The notes under the pieces were generated by a model, which was given only the letters and a program-made list of their open reading frames with translations, made no database searches and was not told the DNA's origin. This document shows positions 40,884 through 51,550 of a stretch of 64,000 nucleotides of DNA, one piece after another. The translations under genes and the position numbers were made by a program. This DNA is from Salisapilia sapeloensis (lineage: Eukaryota; Oomycota; Peronosporomycetes; Peronosporales; Salisapiliaceae), in contig JAADVB010000025.1 of NCBI GenBank assembly GCA_023334545.1, positions 1-64,000 of the forward strand, written 5' to 3'. The stretch's first letter is position 1. The number at the start of each line of letters is the position of its first letter.

Positions 40884-43373
40884 CTAACTTGTCTTGGACG
40901 CAGCGACCTTAGCAGCTCTCGCCTCAGCTCGCTTGGCGGCCCGTTCCTTAAGTCTCTCCTCTTCCTCTTCCGCCTTCTTCATCAATTCGTTCAAAATGCG
41001 CTGACGATAATCTTCGAAGCCACCTTCAAGCTCCACGACATCCTGGTCGCCGACTTCCCACAGCACGCACTCGGTCGATTCGATCAGTCGAGCATCGTGC
41101 GTGACGATGACGACACCTCCGTCAAAGTCGCAGATGGCATCACACAGTGCATCAATGGACTCAATGTCGAGGTTGTTCGTCGGTTCGTCTAGAATCAAGA
41201 TATGCGGCTGCATGAGGATAAGTTCTGCGAGGACGACACGTGCTTTTTGTCCGCCAGAGCAGTGTCGCACTTGGATCTCATGCGCATGTCCTTCCAATCC
41301 GACTTTCCCCAACAAGTTCCGAACGTCTTGATACGTCTGCGAGTGGAATCGATCACGCAAATACTCGACAGGTGTCACGTCCATGGGGAGTTTATCGACA
41401 AAGTGCTGGTTGTAGATACCTAGTCGGACGCGAGGGTTGCGTCGTACTTCGCCTTCGGTGACACGCACGTCGCCCGTGATCATCTTGAGCAGCGTCGACT
41501 TACCGACACCATTCGGACCGACGATACAGACACGAGACGTCGTGTCGAGACCAAAGTCCGAGTCCTTGAACAAGTATGGACCGTCGCCGTAGCGGAAGCT
41601 CGCCTCTCGCACTTCGAGGATCGGCGGAGGCACGTAGGTCGTTTCGGGGAAGCTAAACTTGACGACGTACTCCTTCGGTCGTTCGAGCAGCTGCGACTGG
41701 TCTGCAGCAGAAGCCGTATCGTCCTGTCCGCCAGCCTTCTTGGCCTTGGCACTTCTCGCGCCAGGTTCTCGCTTCTTATTCTTGACAATCTCCGTTGCCT
41801 TCTTACTGGATTTACCTGACTGCTTGAGACTTCGTAGTTGCTTCTGCTGTTTCTCCCACGCCTTTTCCATTTGCTTTCGCTTTTGCTTCTCCATCTCTCG
41901 GAATTGGTCATAATTGCCCTTGTAATTAATGAGTTTCTTATTCTCCAAGTGAATGATCTCATGACAGACGCTGTTTAAAAAGTCTGCATCATGGGAAACG
42001 ACCAGCACCGTCTTCTTCCACTTTTGCAAGTAATCATCGAGCCAAATGACAGCGTTGAGATCCAAGTGATTCGTCGGCTCATCGAGCATCAAGAGCGTCG
42101 GTTCGACGTACAGAGCTTTGGCTAAAGAAATACGCATGCGCCATCCGCCAGAAAAGTCTTGTGTAGACTTCTCTTGCATCGCAGAGTCAAAGCCGAGACC
42201 GAAGAGGATACGTCGAGCACGTGCTTCAGCAGAACTGGCGTCCATGGTCGATAGCTGCTCGTACACTTCGTTTAGGCGTTCATCGAGCTTGGCGTCGTTC
42301 TTCTCTTCTAACTCCGCAAGGAGCTTCTTCTCTTCTTCGAGCAGAGCCCAGCGCTCGACGTCTGCCTTGAGAACAGCGTCGACGGCGCGAGTTCCGTCCG
42401 CCATGACCTCCTGCTCGACGTACCAAACGTCGATCTTGGGCGGGATCTTGAGCTCCCCGAGTGCGATCATCTTAAGCAGCGTCGACTTGCCTTGACCGTT
42501 CGGACCGACGAGACCGTAGCGACCGCCGGCGTTGATGTGTAGCGAAGCGTTTTCGAAGAGGAGCTTGTTGTGGGCGTTGATGGTGAAGTCGTCGATGTGG
42601 ACGTCCGTCGCGTTCTCCCACGTCGCGTCTTCCGTGAACGCTTGTTGGGAGACGGCGAATTGAGAGCCATCGATCGGGTTGGCAGCCTTGAGGAACTCTT
42701 CCTCTCGCTCCTTGGCCTCCTGTTCTTCCTTCTGCCGACGCTTTTCTTTATTACTCATCCGCTTTCCATCCTTTTCACGCCGTTTCTCCTTCTTGCTCTT
42801 GGTCTTTTCGTCCTCCTCATCCTCTGGAGAAGACTTCTTCTTCTTCTTAGATTTTTTATCCGGTTTTTCCTCTTCCTCTTCTTCCGCATCGAAAATGAGC
42901 TCCGCAGCGATTTTTTTCTTTTTCTTATCCTTTTTATCCTTCTTCTTCTTACTTGGTTCCGGTTTCTCTTCCTCTTCACCATCCGAAAGAGCTGCAAACG
43001 CGACCTTTTTCGGTGCTGGAGGCTCCTCCTCTTCCTCTTCTTCCTCTTCCTGGACTTGTTCCTCCTCTACGTCTTCATCTTGGACTTTACCCTTCTTATC
43101 CTTCTTCTTGTTCTTCTTCTTCTGGACACTAGCAGCAACTTGAGCATACGGATCAACCTCTTCTTCATCCGACTTGTCTTCGACCGAAGTAGTGTCCAAA
43201 GCCTGTTTTTGCTGCTGACGTTCCTTCATTTTCGCCTTCCGCTGCGCCTTTTTCTCCTGTTTCTTGTCACTCACATTGCTATTCTCCGTCCCGTTGGACG
43301 TTGCAATGGAAACTTTATCGTCTTCATCAGATGAAATGTCTCCTTTCCTTCCCTTCTTCTTCCCTCGCGCCAT
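40884..43373 (-). CDS. ABCF1: ABC-F ATPase (GCN20/ABCF1 type) with long charged N-terminus
   Basis: Cytosolic ribosome-associated ABC-F protein, single exon, 829 residues from the ATG at 43373 ([12 protein letters not shown]). The first 230 residues are Lys/Glu-rich with long lysine runs and acidic runs, like the eIF2-binding N-terminus of ABCF1. Two ABC modules follow: Walker [14 protein letters not shown] with signature [15 protein letters not shown] and Walker [14 protein letters not shown], then [13 protein letters not shown] with [15 protein letters not shown] and [13 protein letters not shown]. No membrane domain is present. Between them lies the P-site-tRNA-interaction-type linker with basic helices. 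It diverges from the ribosomal protein eS24 gene, with 202 bp between starts. Confidence 0.93.
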   Translation of the reverse strand: MARGKKKGRKGDISSDEDDKVSIATSNGTENSNVSDKKQEKKAQRKAKMKERQQQKQALDTTSVEDKSDEEEVDPYAQVAASVQKKKNKKKDKKGKVQDEDVEEEQVQEEEEEEEEEPPAPKKVAFAALSDGEEEEKPEPSKKKKDKKDKKKKKIAAELIFDAEEEEEEKPDKKSKKKKKSSPEDEEDEKTKSKKEKRREKDGKRMSNKEKRRQKEEQEAKEREEEFLKAANPIDGSQFAVSQQAFTEDATWENATDVHIDDFTINAHNKLLFENASLHINAGGRYGLVGPNGQGKSTLLKMIALGELKIPPKIDVWYVEQEVMADGTRAVDAVLKADVERWALLEEEKKLLAELEEKNDAKLDERLNEVYEQLSTMDASSAEARARRILFGLGFDSAMQEKSTQDFSGGWRMRISLAKALYVEPTLLMLDEPTNHLDLNAVIWLDDYLQKWKKTVLVVSHDADFLNSVCHEIIHLENKKLINYKGNYDQFREMEKQKRKQMEKAWEKQQKQLRSLKQSGKSSKKATEIVKNKKREPGARSAKAKKAGGQDDTASAADQSQLLERPKEYVVKFSFPETTYVPPPILEVREASFRYGDGPYLFKDSDFGLDTTSRVCIVGPNGVGKSTLLKMITGDVRVTEGEVRRNPRVRLGIYNQHFVDKLPMDVTPVEYLRDRFHSQTYQDVRNLLGKVGLEGHAHEIQVRHCSGGQKARVVLAELILMQPHILILDEPTNNLDIESIDALCDAICDFDGGVVIVTHDARLIESTECVLWEVGDQDVVELEGGFEDYRQRILNELMKKAEEEEERLKERAAKRAEARAAKVAASKTS

Positions 43374-43575
43374 CGTATCTCTCGAATCGTTTGGTTCGTA
43401 TGTGAATCCGAGATCAGTGTGGAGGTGTACACCACTTTCGGATGTTTTTATTTCTTCCAATCAGATTGCGTATTTTGGTTCATTTAATCCAATGAGGGAG
43501 ACAGAAATCGTTGGCCGCGAGGAGCTATCTACATCACTCGAAGGCCATTTTCGAGCAGCACTCCATATCGCCACC
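43374..43575. promoter_or_regulatory. Shared upstream region of ABC-F and eS24 genes
   Basis: These 202 bp lie between the ATG codons of two translation genes. The eS24 ATG has a strong context, GCCACCATG. Joint control of a ribosome-bound ATPase and a ribosomal protein is plausible but inferred. Confidence 0.45.
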
Positions 43576-44106
43576 ATGTCCGAGAAGCTCCCAGTGACTG
43601 TCCGCACGCGCAAGTTCCAGCGCAATGCCCTCCTCTCCCGTCGTCAAATGGTCGTGGAGGTCATCCACCCGGGTCGTGCCAACGTCCCCAAGGCGGAGCT
43701 CCAGGAACGTCTGTCCAAGGTCCGATCTCGTTTGTCGTGATTCTTGTCTTATAAGTCGTACTCATGCCTTTTATAGATGTACAAGTCCAAGGACACGAAC
43801 ACCATCTTCCTGTACGGCTTCAAGACCCAGTTCGGTGGTGGACGTAGCACCGGATTCGGTCTCATCTACGACACGCTGAACGACGCCAAGCGTTTCGAGC
43901 CGAAATACCGTCTCATTCGCGTACGTTTTCCTAGTTTACCTTGTACGATTACGACTAGACACCTAACGATACATATATAGCAAGGTTTGGCCGAGCGTGT
44001 GGAGAAATCCCGCAAGCAGATCAAGGAAGCCAAGAACCGTGGCAAGAAGGTGCGTGGTGTCGGTCGTCGCCAGGCTCGCCACAAGGCTGCCAAGGCCAGC
44101 AAGTAG
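43576..44106 (+). CDS. RPS24: 40S ribosomal protein eS24
   Basis: Small-subunit ribosomal protein. Three exons: 43576-43719, 43777-43920, 43981-44106 (introns 57 and 60 bp, phase 0), 137 residues, near the usual 130-135. The sequence is clear: [59 protein letters not shown] and [20 protein letters not shown], ending in a basic tail. The first intron uses a GTCCGA donor right after the conserved LSK codons. Confidence 0.98.
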
Positions 44107-44394
44107 ATATGATTCGCTTCACAGAGGGTGGGTCCAGTTATGGGCCTGCTGTACTGAGAGAAGAAACGCAAAACACGGCGGCGTGAGTGCTACTTTTGCC
44201 TACATGTTTGTATCTTTACGTCAAACGCTTCGTTCGTGTCGTCTTTCGCTACCTTTTTCTTCTTCTACTTCGACAAGCACACCTGACGCAAGGACGCATG
44301 GAGATACCAAGTCGCATGGCCCAAGTAAAGTATCTAGGAATCGCGGAGGGCAGGACGTTATAACAAAATTGGCCAGAAGCGTCTACATTCGTCC

Positions 44395-44799
44395 CTAGCT
44401 GATGATACAACACGCACGGCCTCGGTCCTGATCGCCATTGCCTTGCTTTGTATAGTGTGTACGATTCGAGTACGTGACTTCTGTCAAGTTTCCACCACAC
44501 TCGTCCGCAAAGACGAGCTGCGGTGCTTTCTTCGGTGCTTCCCACCCTGCTGATGCCATTCGCGTCACGATGTCCGTGCCTTCCTCTTGTTCCTGTTCTT
44601 GCTCACTCTCGTCCTGCGACTGGTCTGCACCGGATAACCTGACTATATGGTTCTCCCCTGCCTTGAGTTCATCCGGGATGGCTGCATCCAAAGGATGCAC
44701 TGCCTGTCTTGTCGTAAGGCCTTTGCCCATCGTCTCTACTTGCCTTGAAAGGTGTTCACGGATAGCGTCTTCAAGTTCTGGGTTGGTCGTACGTTGCAT
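44395..44799 (-). CDS. Small acidic protein with CaaX end (predicted prenylated)
   Basis: Single exon, 134 residues, not recognised. It begins with a helix (PELEDAIREHLSRQVETMGK), continues through an acidic glutamine/glutamate stretch (SEQEQEQEEG) and ends Cys-Cys-Ile-Ile-Ser. The last four residues, Cys-Ile-Ile-Ser, form a good CaaX box for farnesylation, and the preceding cysteine could be palmitoylated, so the protein is probably attached to membranes. It is too long and too unlike a G-gamma subunit to be called one. Confidence 0.65.
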   Translation of the reverse strand: MQRTTNPELEDAIREHLSRQVETMGKGLTTRQAVHPLDAAIPDELKAGENHIVRLSGADQSQDESEQEQEQEEGTDIVTRMASAGWEAPKKAPQLVFADECGGNLTEVTYSNRTHYTKQGNGDQDRGRACCIIS

Positions 44800-45021
44800 A
44801 CACTAAGGGGCCAAGTCCACGACCGTCAAGTGACTAAAGCCAACGTCAGGAGTCGATCAAGTCTGCTTGCTACTACCGACGGACGCGAAACCTTCGCGTT
44901 CTTATGTCTATTGCGAGCACGACTTGCTGCTTCTGACCTCAGCAGTGAATATGACGCTTTCGAGTCTAAATATAAACGATGGAAACACCTGAGTACGTCT
45001 GGCATGCATCTACTTGATTAA

Positions 45022-46719
45022 TTATAAATCCGATCGATCGCCTTCTTCTGTCGTTGAGCTGTCTGCTACAGAGTCAACGCGTCGAGCTAGCTCCTCTCCT
45101 TTGGCTTCAGATGCTGGTGTACTTGGCTCTTGACTCGGTACTTGATCCATCTCGACGTACAGGAGACTAGTATCTCTTGGGCGCCAGACGATTGCAATCA
45201 CCAGTAACGTAATGAAGAGTACGAGACGATAGGTTGCCCAGATCGTCCATGCCCAATCCCATGGGATCGATAGCTTGTCCGTGTACCTGAGGCAGTCGGA
45301 AGAGATGCAGATGGGGCTTTAATCAGCAATCGTTCGTACAATATATATCAGTCCTCCAAGCAGGAAGATTAGGAGAAAAAAGAAACACTTACATGGCTCC
45401 TTCTGCTACGAGGACACTGAAAGAGAGCGTGACGTATGTATAGAGCACTCGTTGGAGATAGGAGTACATGCGTACTTTCGCTGTTTGTCCAAAAGATTCG
45501 AGGTTGCGCTTTGTCAATGAGAGGGACGTGAAGATCCATCCGCCAAAGCATGCGTTCGTAAGGATGACGAGGATCTCCCAGACTGCTGGTGGCTTTACGT
45601 TTCCTCCTGAAGTACGCATCAAGTGCGTTAGTTCTAAAGCGCCGACTGCGATAAAGTAGCAGATGCCTAGGCCTGTGACGACAAAGATTTCTGGCCAAGA
45701 GATCTGAGGTCGGATGACGCCGTAACCGAGACTAACAAGTGTCGTGGCGACGCGCGCGACCATCCCGGAGAGGATACGTACGAGGATGGCAGCGAGGAGG
45801 GATGGCGGGTATGGACAGCAGACGGCGACACCAGTGTCGTTGAGGTACTTGAACGTGCCAAACCAAGTCACGGACTCCACTAGTGTATTCGTTTGTCTAC
45901 TTCTTTATCGTCCAGGAGGAGAGGTACATACCTGTGGCGAAGACTAGGACGCTCAAGAGAAAGTATTGCGTCGAGATAGCTTGGTGTCGATGCCGGAGGA
46001 GGAGAACGCCAAAGACGAGGAAGAGGAGCATGTACATTGCGGACATGACGGCACTATCGGATATGAAGATGAGGATAGTAGAGATAGGACGAAGGAGAGG
46101 ATAGTTACTTGAATGGGTAGAGGCCGTAGAGGAGAGCTGGGAGGTAGCCGTAGGGGTTTGTGAAAGAGATGGAGCCATCGATCGATAGCAAAGGATCTGT
46201 CATGGGGTAGTTGGCGTACTCTGTCGAGCTGACGGGGTATCCAAAGGATTCGTCCTTTTGCTTCCAACAAGGCATAAGCAGCACCGTTTGAACGCCACTA
46301 CGTTCTGGATAGAAGGTTGCATGGATTTGCACTGGTTCTTCCTCGTCGACGGAGTGGAACTCGGCATACGCTTGTCCACGTGAATTAAATGCATCAAAGT
46401 CCTGCGCACAAACAGTTCGTTCGTTCACTTCCGTCGCGTCTTCCGAGTAGATGATCGCTGCTAGACCGAAATGAAAGTACTCTGCAAGTCGGTGGATAGT
46501 GATTGAATCCGTTACGTCAGTGTCATGCAAGTGCGAGACAGTGAGATCCACTTGTACTTTCGGATGCCCATGCCATAAGCTACTGGCGTTCTCGGCGAAT
46601 GTGAGCTCCTGGAACTTGACTGCACCGGATCGACCTTTTAGTCTATGGACAGAGCATTCTGCCAAGCCCATCCAGTTACTAGTACTGACAAGAAATACGA
46701 AAAAGGCTATGAACTGCAT
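45022..46719 (-). CDS. Lung-7TM/GOST membrane protein, paralogue A
   Basis: Seven-helix protein of the lung-7TM (LUSTR/GPR107/TMEM87, or GOST) family of Golgi and endosomal proteins. Four exons: 46719-46109, 46053-45932, 45879-45393, 45286-45022, phases 2, 1, 2, 494 residues. A signal peptide (first 21 residues) leads to a lumenal beta-domain, then TNPYGYLPALLYGLYPFN enters the first helix. The helices include MYMLLFLVFGVLLLRHRHQ, FVVTGLGICYFIAVGALELT and ATYRLVLFITLLVIAIVW, followed by an acidic cytosolic tail. The family hallmark around the first loop (NPYGYLPA, LYGLYPF) is shared with paralogue B. The divergent neighbour begins about 104 bp away. Confidence 0.85.
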
Positions 46720-46823
46720 TCTAGAGACGGAGGAAGAGTAGCAAGTAGCTCGACTCGTGCCTACTTTCGATACAATTCCTATTCAACGCGTCATCTGAGT
46801 TAAAGTATACTCGCAACTTCAAA
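46720..46823. promoter_or_regulatory. Bidirectional upstream region of the two GOST genes
   Basis: 104 bp between the start codons of two divergent paralogous genes. The shortness suggests one bidirectional promoter. No clear TATA box is seen. Confidence 0.5.
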
Positions 46824-48512
46824 ATGGAGTGGCAGACAATAGAAACACAGGGAGCGCGTCACATGAGAGAAAAGATGCTCCGAGTGGGTCTACTAGCAGG
46901 CTTCTTCGGCGCCTTTGCGCACTTGACACAAGCCTCTGTCTATGATGTCGAGAGCATCGATTGGGTGCCTCCATTCCAGCACGCGGAAAAGATGTTTGCG
47001 AGTAACCATGGCCCGATATTGTCCAAGGAAGGCGATACGACTATCTCGGTAGATGCTTGTGGCATGCTTGAGCTATCTATAGACTTTCTCATGTCAAATG
47101 AGCTAGGTGGACGTCTACGGTGAGAACATCACGGAGGATATGAACGACATGCAGCTCGTTGTCTTCTACTATCACGTCGATAACTACGAATCGTTTGAAC
47201 AAGTAGCAGATAAAATCTCTTTACTAGCATGTCAGGACACGACAAACGTAGAGGACGTGTTTGACGGCATGTCCAACGTCCAACGCGATGTCTATCATGT
47301 CGTCGATTCTCAAGTACATGCCGATAGCGTGTACTATGTGAATGAAAGTGGATGGACGGACACGCAGATCTTTGTTTGTGCAGACGACTTTGCTAGCTCT
47401 CAGCCCTTTGCATTCAGTGGCAGTATGGAGGTGAGAAACCCGTACGGACAGCTTCCTGCTGTCTTATACGGCATGCTTCCATTTGGCGGGATGCTAGCCA
47501 TCGGGTACTTGGTCATGGACCTGCTCTTTGGCTTCCTCCTTTGCAAGCATCGTCAGCAGGTGATCCCTCTCCACTACGGCATACAGCTCATCCTGACTTT
47601 AGGCGTCGGTACGTTGCCTATCTATCCTTCTATCTGCTTGGATACTTGATAACGCTTGATTAGTGGCGAGTGGCGTGTGGTTCTACGCCTTCTACGACAT
47701 GAACAAGACTGGAGCGCCCGTGTGCTGTCCGTACCCGCCGATCTTTCTCGTCTCAGTCATCCTCGATACGTCCATGCGGACGCTCGCACGCATCATGCTG
47801 CTGATCGTCTGCCTCGGCTACGGCATCGTCCGCAGCCACTTGTCATGGCTTGAGACCATCAGCATCTCTCTCCTCTCGTCCACGTACTTTATCGCTGGTA
47901 TCGCAGACGAGATCACGCGCGGTACGTCTAGCGGGAGTGATCTGCACGCAGGTCCGACGGCCTGGGCATTCGCGCAACTGCTTTGCAACCTCGTCTTCAT
48001 CTTATGGATTCAAGTCTCGATGGACCGTATCCTCAAGCAACTGAGTGCTCAGAAGCAGAGCAGTAAGCTGAGTATGTACAAGAGTCTAGCATGGTCACTC
48101 GGTGCCTTTGTTGTGTTCTTCACAGCCCTGACGCTCGTGACTGTCTGCAGTCGCTTAGGCGTCTTTGAATGGGACGTCGAGTGGGAATGGATGCAGCTTG
48201 TCGCGTGGCCTGTGCTCAACTTTATCGTGTCTGCTGCCTTGAGTTACATTTGGCGACCGACGAAGAACAGTTCGCAATTTGCTTACTCGATCCAGGTACC
48301 TTTCTTGCCTCTATCTGTTGTTGTTCTTGTCTAATGCGTTGTAGCTTCCGATGACGGAGAGTCCAGGATTGGAAATGACAGGGCACGAGTCATCTTCATC
48401 TGATGATGATGAAGATGCGTTGGATGATGATCCGCTTGCAGACAGCAGTGATGACGAAGATCAAGGTCGGAAGGAACGTACGGACGCTGGAGATGCACCG
48501 GAAGGAGTGTAG
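46824..48512 (+). CDS. Lung-7TM/GOST membrane protein, paralogue B
   Basis: Second lung-7TM (GOST) family protein, head-to-head with paralogue A. Four exons: 46824-47048, 47107-47608, 47664-48295, 48345-48512, phases 0, 1, 0, 508 residues. Signal peptide near residues 14-37 (MREKMLRVGLLAGFFGAF), a lumenal domain, then NPYGQLPAVLYGMLPFGG and seven helices. The block ASGVWFYAFYDMNKTGAPVCC, with VCCPYPP just after, parallels paralogue A's TWFGTFKYLNDTGVAVCC. The intron entering this block has the same position and phase (1) in both genes. The C-terminal tail is acidic and Ser-rich (SSSSDDDEDALDDDPLADSS). Confidence 0.85.
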
Positions 48513-48578
48513 CTTGCAGATCAAGTAGGAAGCGTCGTACTTGTTAGAACGAATACGAAGAGAGTTTACCAAGAAAGT

Positions 48579-50201
48579 TTATTCCGAACGCTTTGTGTCT
48601 TTTGTGTTGCGCATCGAGAGACCCAAGGCACCGACTGCTATGATCAGGATAAAGAGAGCAGGGCCCCAGATCGACGATGATGAGGTATACTCTGGCACTC
48701 GATCTTGTCCGCCAGTCCCGCCGTCATTTGCTACTGCTGCATGTGCTGCACCTGTGTCAGACGAAACTAGGGGGCGCGGACCGATGCCTGGTGCGTCTTC
48801 AAAAGCGTCCTCCGTAGCATTCGTCTTGGGTTTCTTTGGTGGACATGGCTTGACGACTTCTTCCTCCTCTTCCGTCTCTTCACGCAGTCGCTTTGGTGTG
48901 CAGGCACTAGGACGCTTGTCCTCCGGACCGTCGTACGCGTTGCAGACAGCTTGCTGCAGCACTGCAGCTTTAATTCCTTCACGTGCTGTCCCGACGATCT
49001 CGTCGTTTATTAGTACGTACGGAGACCACTTGACGTGGACGCTTCCTAGTTTGGAGAGCGTTTGACGTAGCATCTCGTCACCTTTCGTAGCCTCACACTC
49101 CTTGACGCTACTAGCTACGGACGGATCTAGACAGTAATCTACACGTTGCCTCCACGTCGTGCCACGTCGGTCTTTGCTCTCGATACATGCGAGGCCTTGG
49201 ACGTGTTCCAAAGGGCTCTTGGTGTGCTCTCCGACACACGCAAGCCATTTATGGCCGTTGCATTCGCGCTTACCGCTTAGACAGGCTGGGTTACCAGACG
49301 TGTCGACATACATGCCAGCAGCAGGAGCTGCCGTGAGATCGATGATGTCTCGGAACTCTGGATCACGCATCAGAGTTGACAGCGCCTTGATGATAAACGC
49401 TCCACAGCCAGGACAAAAGGCACGGTAGAAGACGTCTAGTTTGACTTTTTCACGTCCAGTAGGAGCAGGGGGACTCGTCTGTGGCTCCTCTGGTTTTGCT
49501 AATGGTGGCGCAGTGGGAGGCGTTTCTTTCTTGGAAGGAAAATGTGTTTGAGCTCCTACGAGGTCGGCGCAGATGTCCGGATACCCTTCCGGAGATCCTG
49601 CGTATGCTTTACAGATACCTGTCTTAACCTCTTTAAGTCCAATGCCACTGTTTTCATCACCAAGCTGCGCTCCGTCGATGCGGATGTAGGGCATCCAACC
49701 GACTTTATCTGCTCCAGTGCGATGCACGGCGTCGACCATGAGCCAGATACTACGAGATGGGTAGCATTCCTCAACGTAGGCAATGTCTTCGGGGGTAAGA
49801 CAGTACTTGAGTTTTGCAGCCCATTCATGGTATGGTCCAGACGCCTCGCTTTCAATGCAACCGATGAGCTCGAGCTGTTTCATCACGTCGTGCTTGTATT
49901 TCTCGATGACGCAGATCTGATAGCGATGTCCATCACATTCCTCTACTCCTTCTTCACAGTCAAGTTCCCCCTTCTCAACCATCGTTCCAGCTGCAGGCAC
50001 GAGTTCTAGGTCAATAAACGGCGCGAATTGTGGATCGTTCATGAGCTTCACGAGCGGTTCTTGGACAAACCAGACACAGGATGGACAATATGCTCGATAC
50101 AGAATCTGAACTTTCATCTGATACGAACGTAGATCTTGTGCGTAGATGCATGCTAGAAAGAGTGCTAGAGACAGTAGAAAGATTCTGCATGCACCTAGCA
50201 T
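48579..50201 (-). CDS. Tandem GILT thiol reductase with C-terminal membrane helix
   Basis: Protein of the gamma-interferon-inducible lysosomal thiol reductase (GILT) family, which reduces disulfides in acidic vesicles. Single exon, 540 residues, about twice the usual 220-250. Signal peptide 1-21; first domain with active-site Cys39-Pro-Ser-Cys42 and a cysteine block at 82, 89 and 97 (family pattern CxxGxxEC). A Pro/Thr-rich linker follows near 218-250, then a second domain with Cys263-Pro-Gly-Cys266 and the same cysteine block at 307, 314 and 322. An acidic linker and a membrane helix at about 511-529 end it. Both active sites keep CxxC, so both halves may be active. It is convergent with GOST paralogue B (66 bp). 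Confidence 0.9.
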   Translation of the reverse strand: MLGACRIFLLSLALFLACIYAQDLRSYQMKVQILYRAYCPSCVWFVQEPLVKLMNDPQFAPFIDLELVPAAGTMVEKGELDCEEGVEECDGHRYQICVIEKYKHDVMKQLELIGCIESEASGPYHEWAAKLKYCLTPEDIAYVEECYPSRSIWLMVDAVHRTGADKVGWMPYIRIDGAQLGDENSGIGLKEVKTGICKAYAGSPEGYPDICADLVGAQTHFPSKKETPPTAPPLAKPEEPQTSPPAPTGREKVKLDVFYRAFCPGCGAFIIKALSTLMRDPEFRDIIDLTAAPAAGMYVDTSGNPACLSGKRECNGHKWLACVGEHTKSPLEHVQGLACIESKDRRGTTWRQRVDYCLDPSVASSVKECEATKGDEMLRQTLSKLGSVHVKWSPYVLINDEIVGTAREGIKAAVLQQAVCNAYDGPEDKRPSACTPKRLREETEEEEEVVKPCPPKKPKTNATEDAFEDAPGIGPRPLVSSDTGAAHAAVANDGGTGGQDRVPEYTSSSSIWGPALFILIIAVGALGLSMRNTKDTKRSE

Positions 50202-50515
50202 GGTGGATAAAGCTGGAATAAGATGTCGACGACTACGCTAGTGTCCACGTTTGTGACGCCGGTCAAATATGTTGTAAAAGACAGTTCATGTTGAAGTTGA
50301 GAGACGTACCTCAGCATGATCTGGCTTCAACTTCGTGGGGATATGAATTGATGACGAGGATCAAGTGCAGATGGAGATTAAGCTATTAATAGAAAGTATA
50401 CTTTTGTACCTAACTTTTGCGATTTTTGTAGACTTGAATCAGCTTTCTTATGCTTGGATTCTTTGCGAACTTTGTTTCATTCTAACAGTACGACCTTCCT
50501 GCTGGTGCTTGTGTT
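50202..50515. other. Divergent intergenic region
   Basis: 314 bp between the tandem-GILT start (minus) and the coiled-coil gene start (plus). No gene is seen. It should hold both promoters. Confidence 0.4.
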
Positions 50516-51458
50516 ATGGAGATGTCCAATACGACTTACAGCGAAGAGAATGGCGATGAAGAGACACATATTCATCACCAGGTTCTACAGATGGCGAAAG
50601 CGATTGAGCTTCTGCAGCGAGACTCGGAGGCGTATCAATGTGAGACGACGAAAGTCGATCGCTTACGTCCGCCGTCAATACGTACTGATGCGCATTGCTG
50701 TTCGGCGCATACTTCGGCAAAGGATTTCGAGTACTCCCGTGACAAACGTAGTAGAGAATGGGGACGTCTTTTTCAAAGTCATGCATGTCAGGAGCATGAG
50801 GAAGAGATTGCTATGCTACACAAGGTACCTTTGATCTTTTCCTTGCGCCATCTCTAAGCTGATACCTTCTGACCTCATATAGCTACTAGAAGAAGAACGA
50901 GCTGCTTTAGTAAGTGTCCTTCGTGAACGAGATGAGTTGCGACTAGATCTGGAAGAAGCTAAAGAGCTCATCACTCAATTCCAGCTTTCCAGATCATTCT
51001 CAAGCAAGTGGAAACCTCGTCCACACACGTCTCCTATGCATGAGTACTACGACAGAGGAGCTACGCCATGTTCCCACGACAGTACTACTCCACGAGTGCT
51101 GTCTCCAACACACTCATCCCCCTCCAACAGAACCCCATCGCATCCTATCTCTCCACAAGAAAGGTTTGATCAAAGCAGTCCGTACGAAAACTATGACAAC
51201 GCCCCAGTCTTTTGGAGAAGACAGTATCGCGAAGCTGTGCGATTGCGAAGGACTTTACTCACTACATCTCCACGTCGGTCCGTCCAGCATTACGACGTTC
51301 AGGACGGTTTGAAGAAACCTACACTAGACATCTTCTCCAGTCCCGATTATCAACGGAAACCAAAGACAGAAGCCGACGGCATTCCACATGCTCGATACAT
51401 CGGTCTTAACAGTCGTCAACAAGAACTTATAAAGCAGCACTACTACCTCCTCTCCTAA
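50516..51458 (+). CDS. Coiled-coil protein, unrecognised
   Basis: Two exons, 50516-50824 and 50883-51458 (intron 58 bp, phase 0), 294 residues. Two coiled-coil stretches are visible, one near residues 17-35 (HHQVLQMAKAIELLQRDSEA) and one spanning the exon junction (EEEIAMLHK then LLEEERAALVSVLRERDELR). The middle is Ser/Pro/Thr-rich and disordered, and the C-terminus ends with a short helix (NSRQQELIKQHYYLLS). No family recognised. A cytoskeletal or centrosomal role would be a guess. Confidence 0.65.
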
Positions 51459-51550
51459 CAACGTGTTTAAAAGAGGAAATAAAGAACGTTATTTTGCTTA
51501 TTGATGAGTTCACGTCCGTCGAAAGGTGCAAAATAGGATTCGTCCGAGCT

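Noticed and set aside
42570-43334. 254-codon plus-strand open frame with long Leu/Phe runs
   Set aside because: Antisense of the Lys/Glu repeats of the ABC-F N-terminus; a false membrane-protein look caused by AAG/GAA repeats.
48850-48910. KRLREE in the tandem GILT, read as an RxLR-type motif
   Set aside because: It is C-terminal, just before the membrane anchor, and lacks the first Arg.
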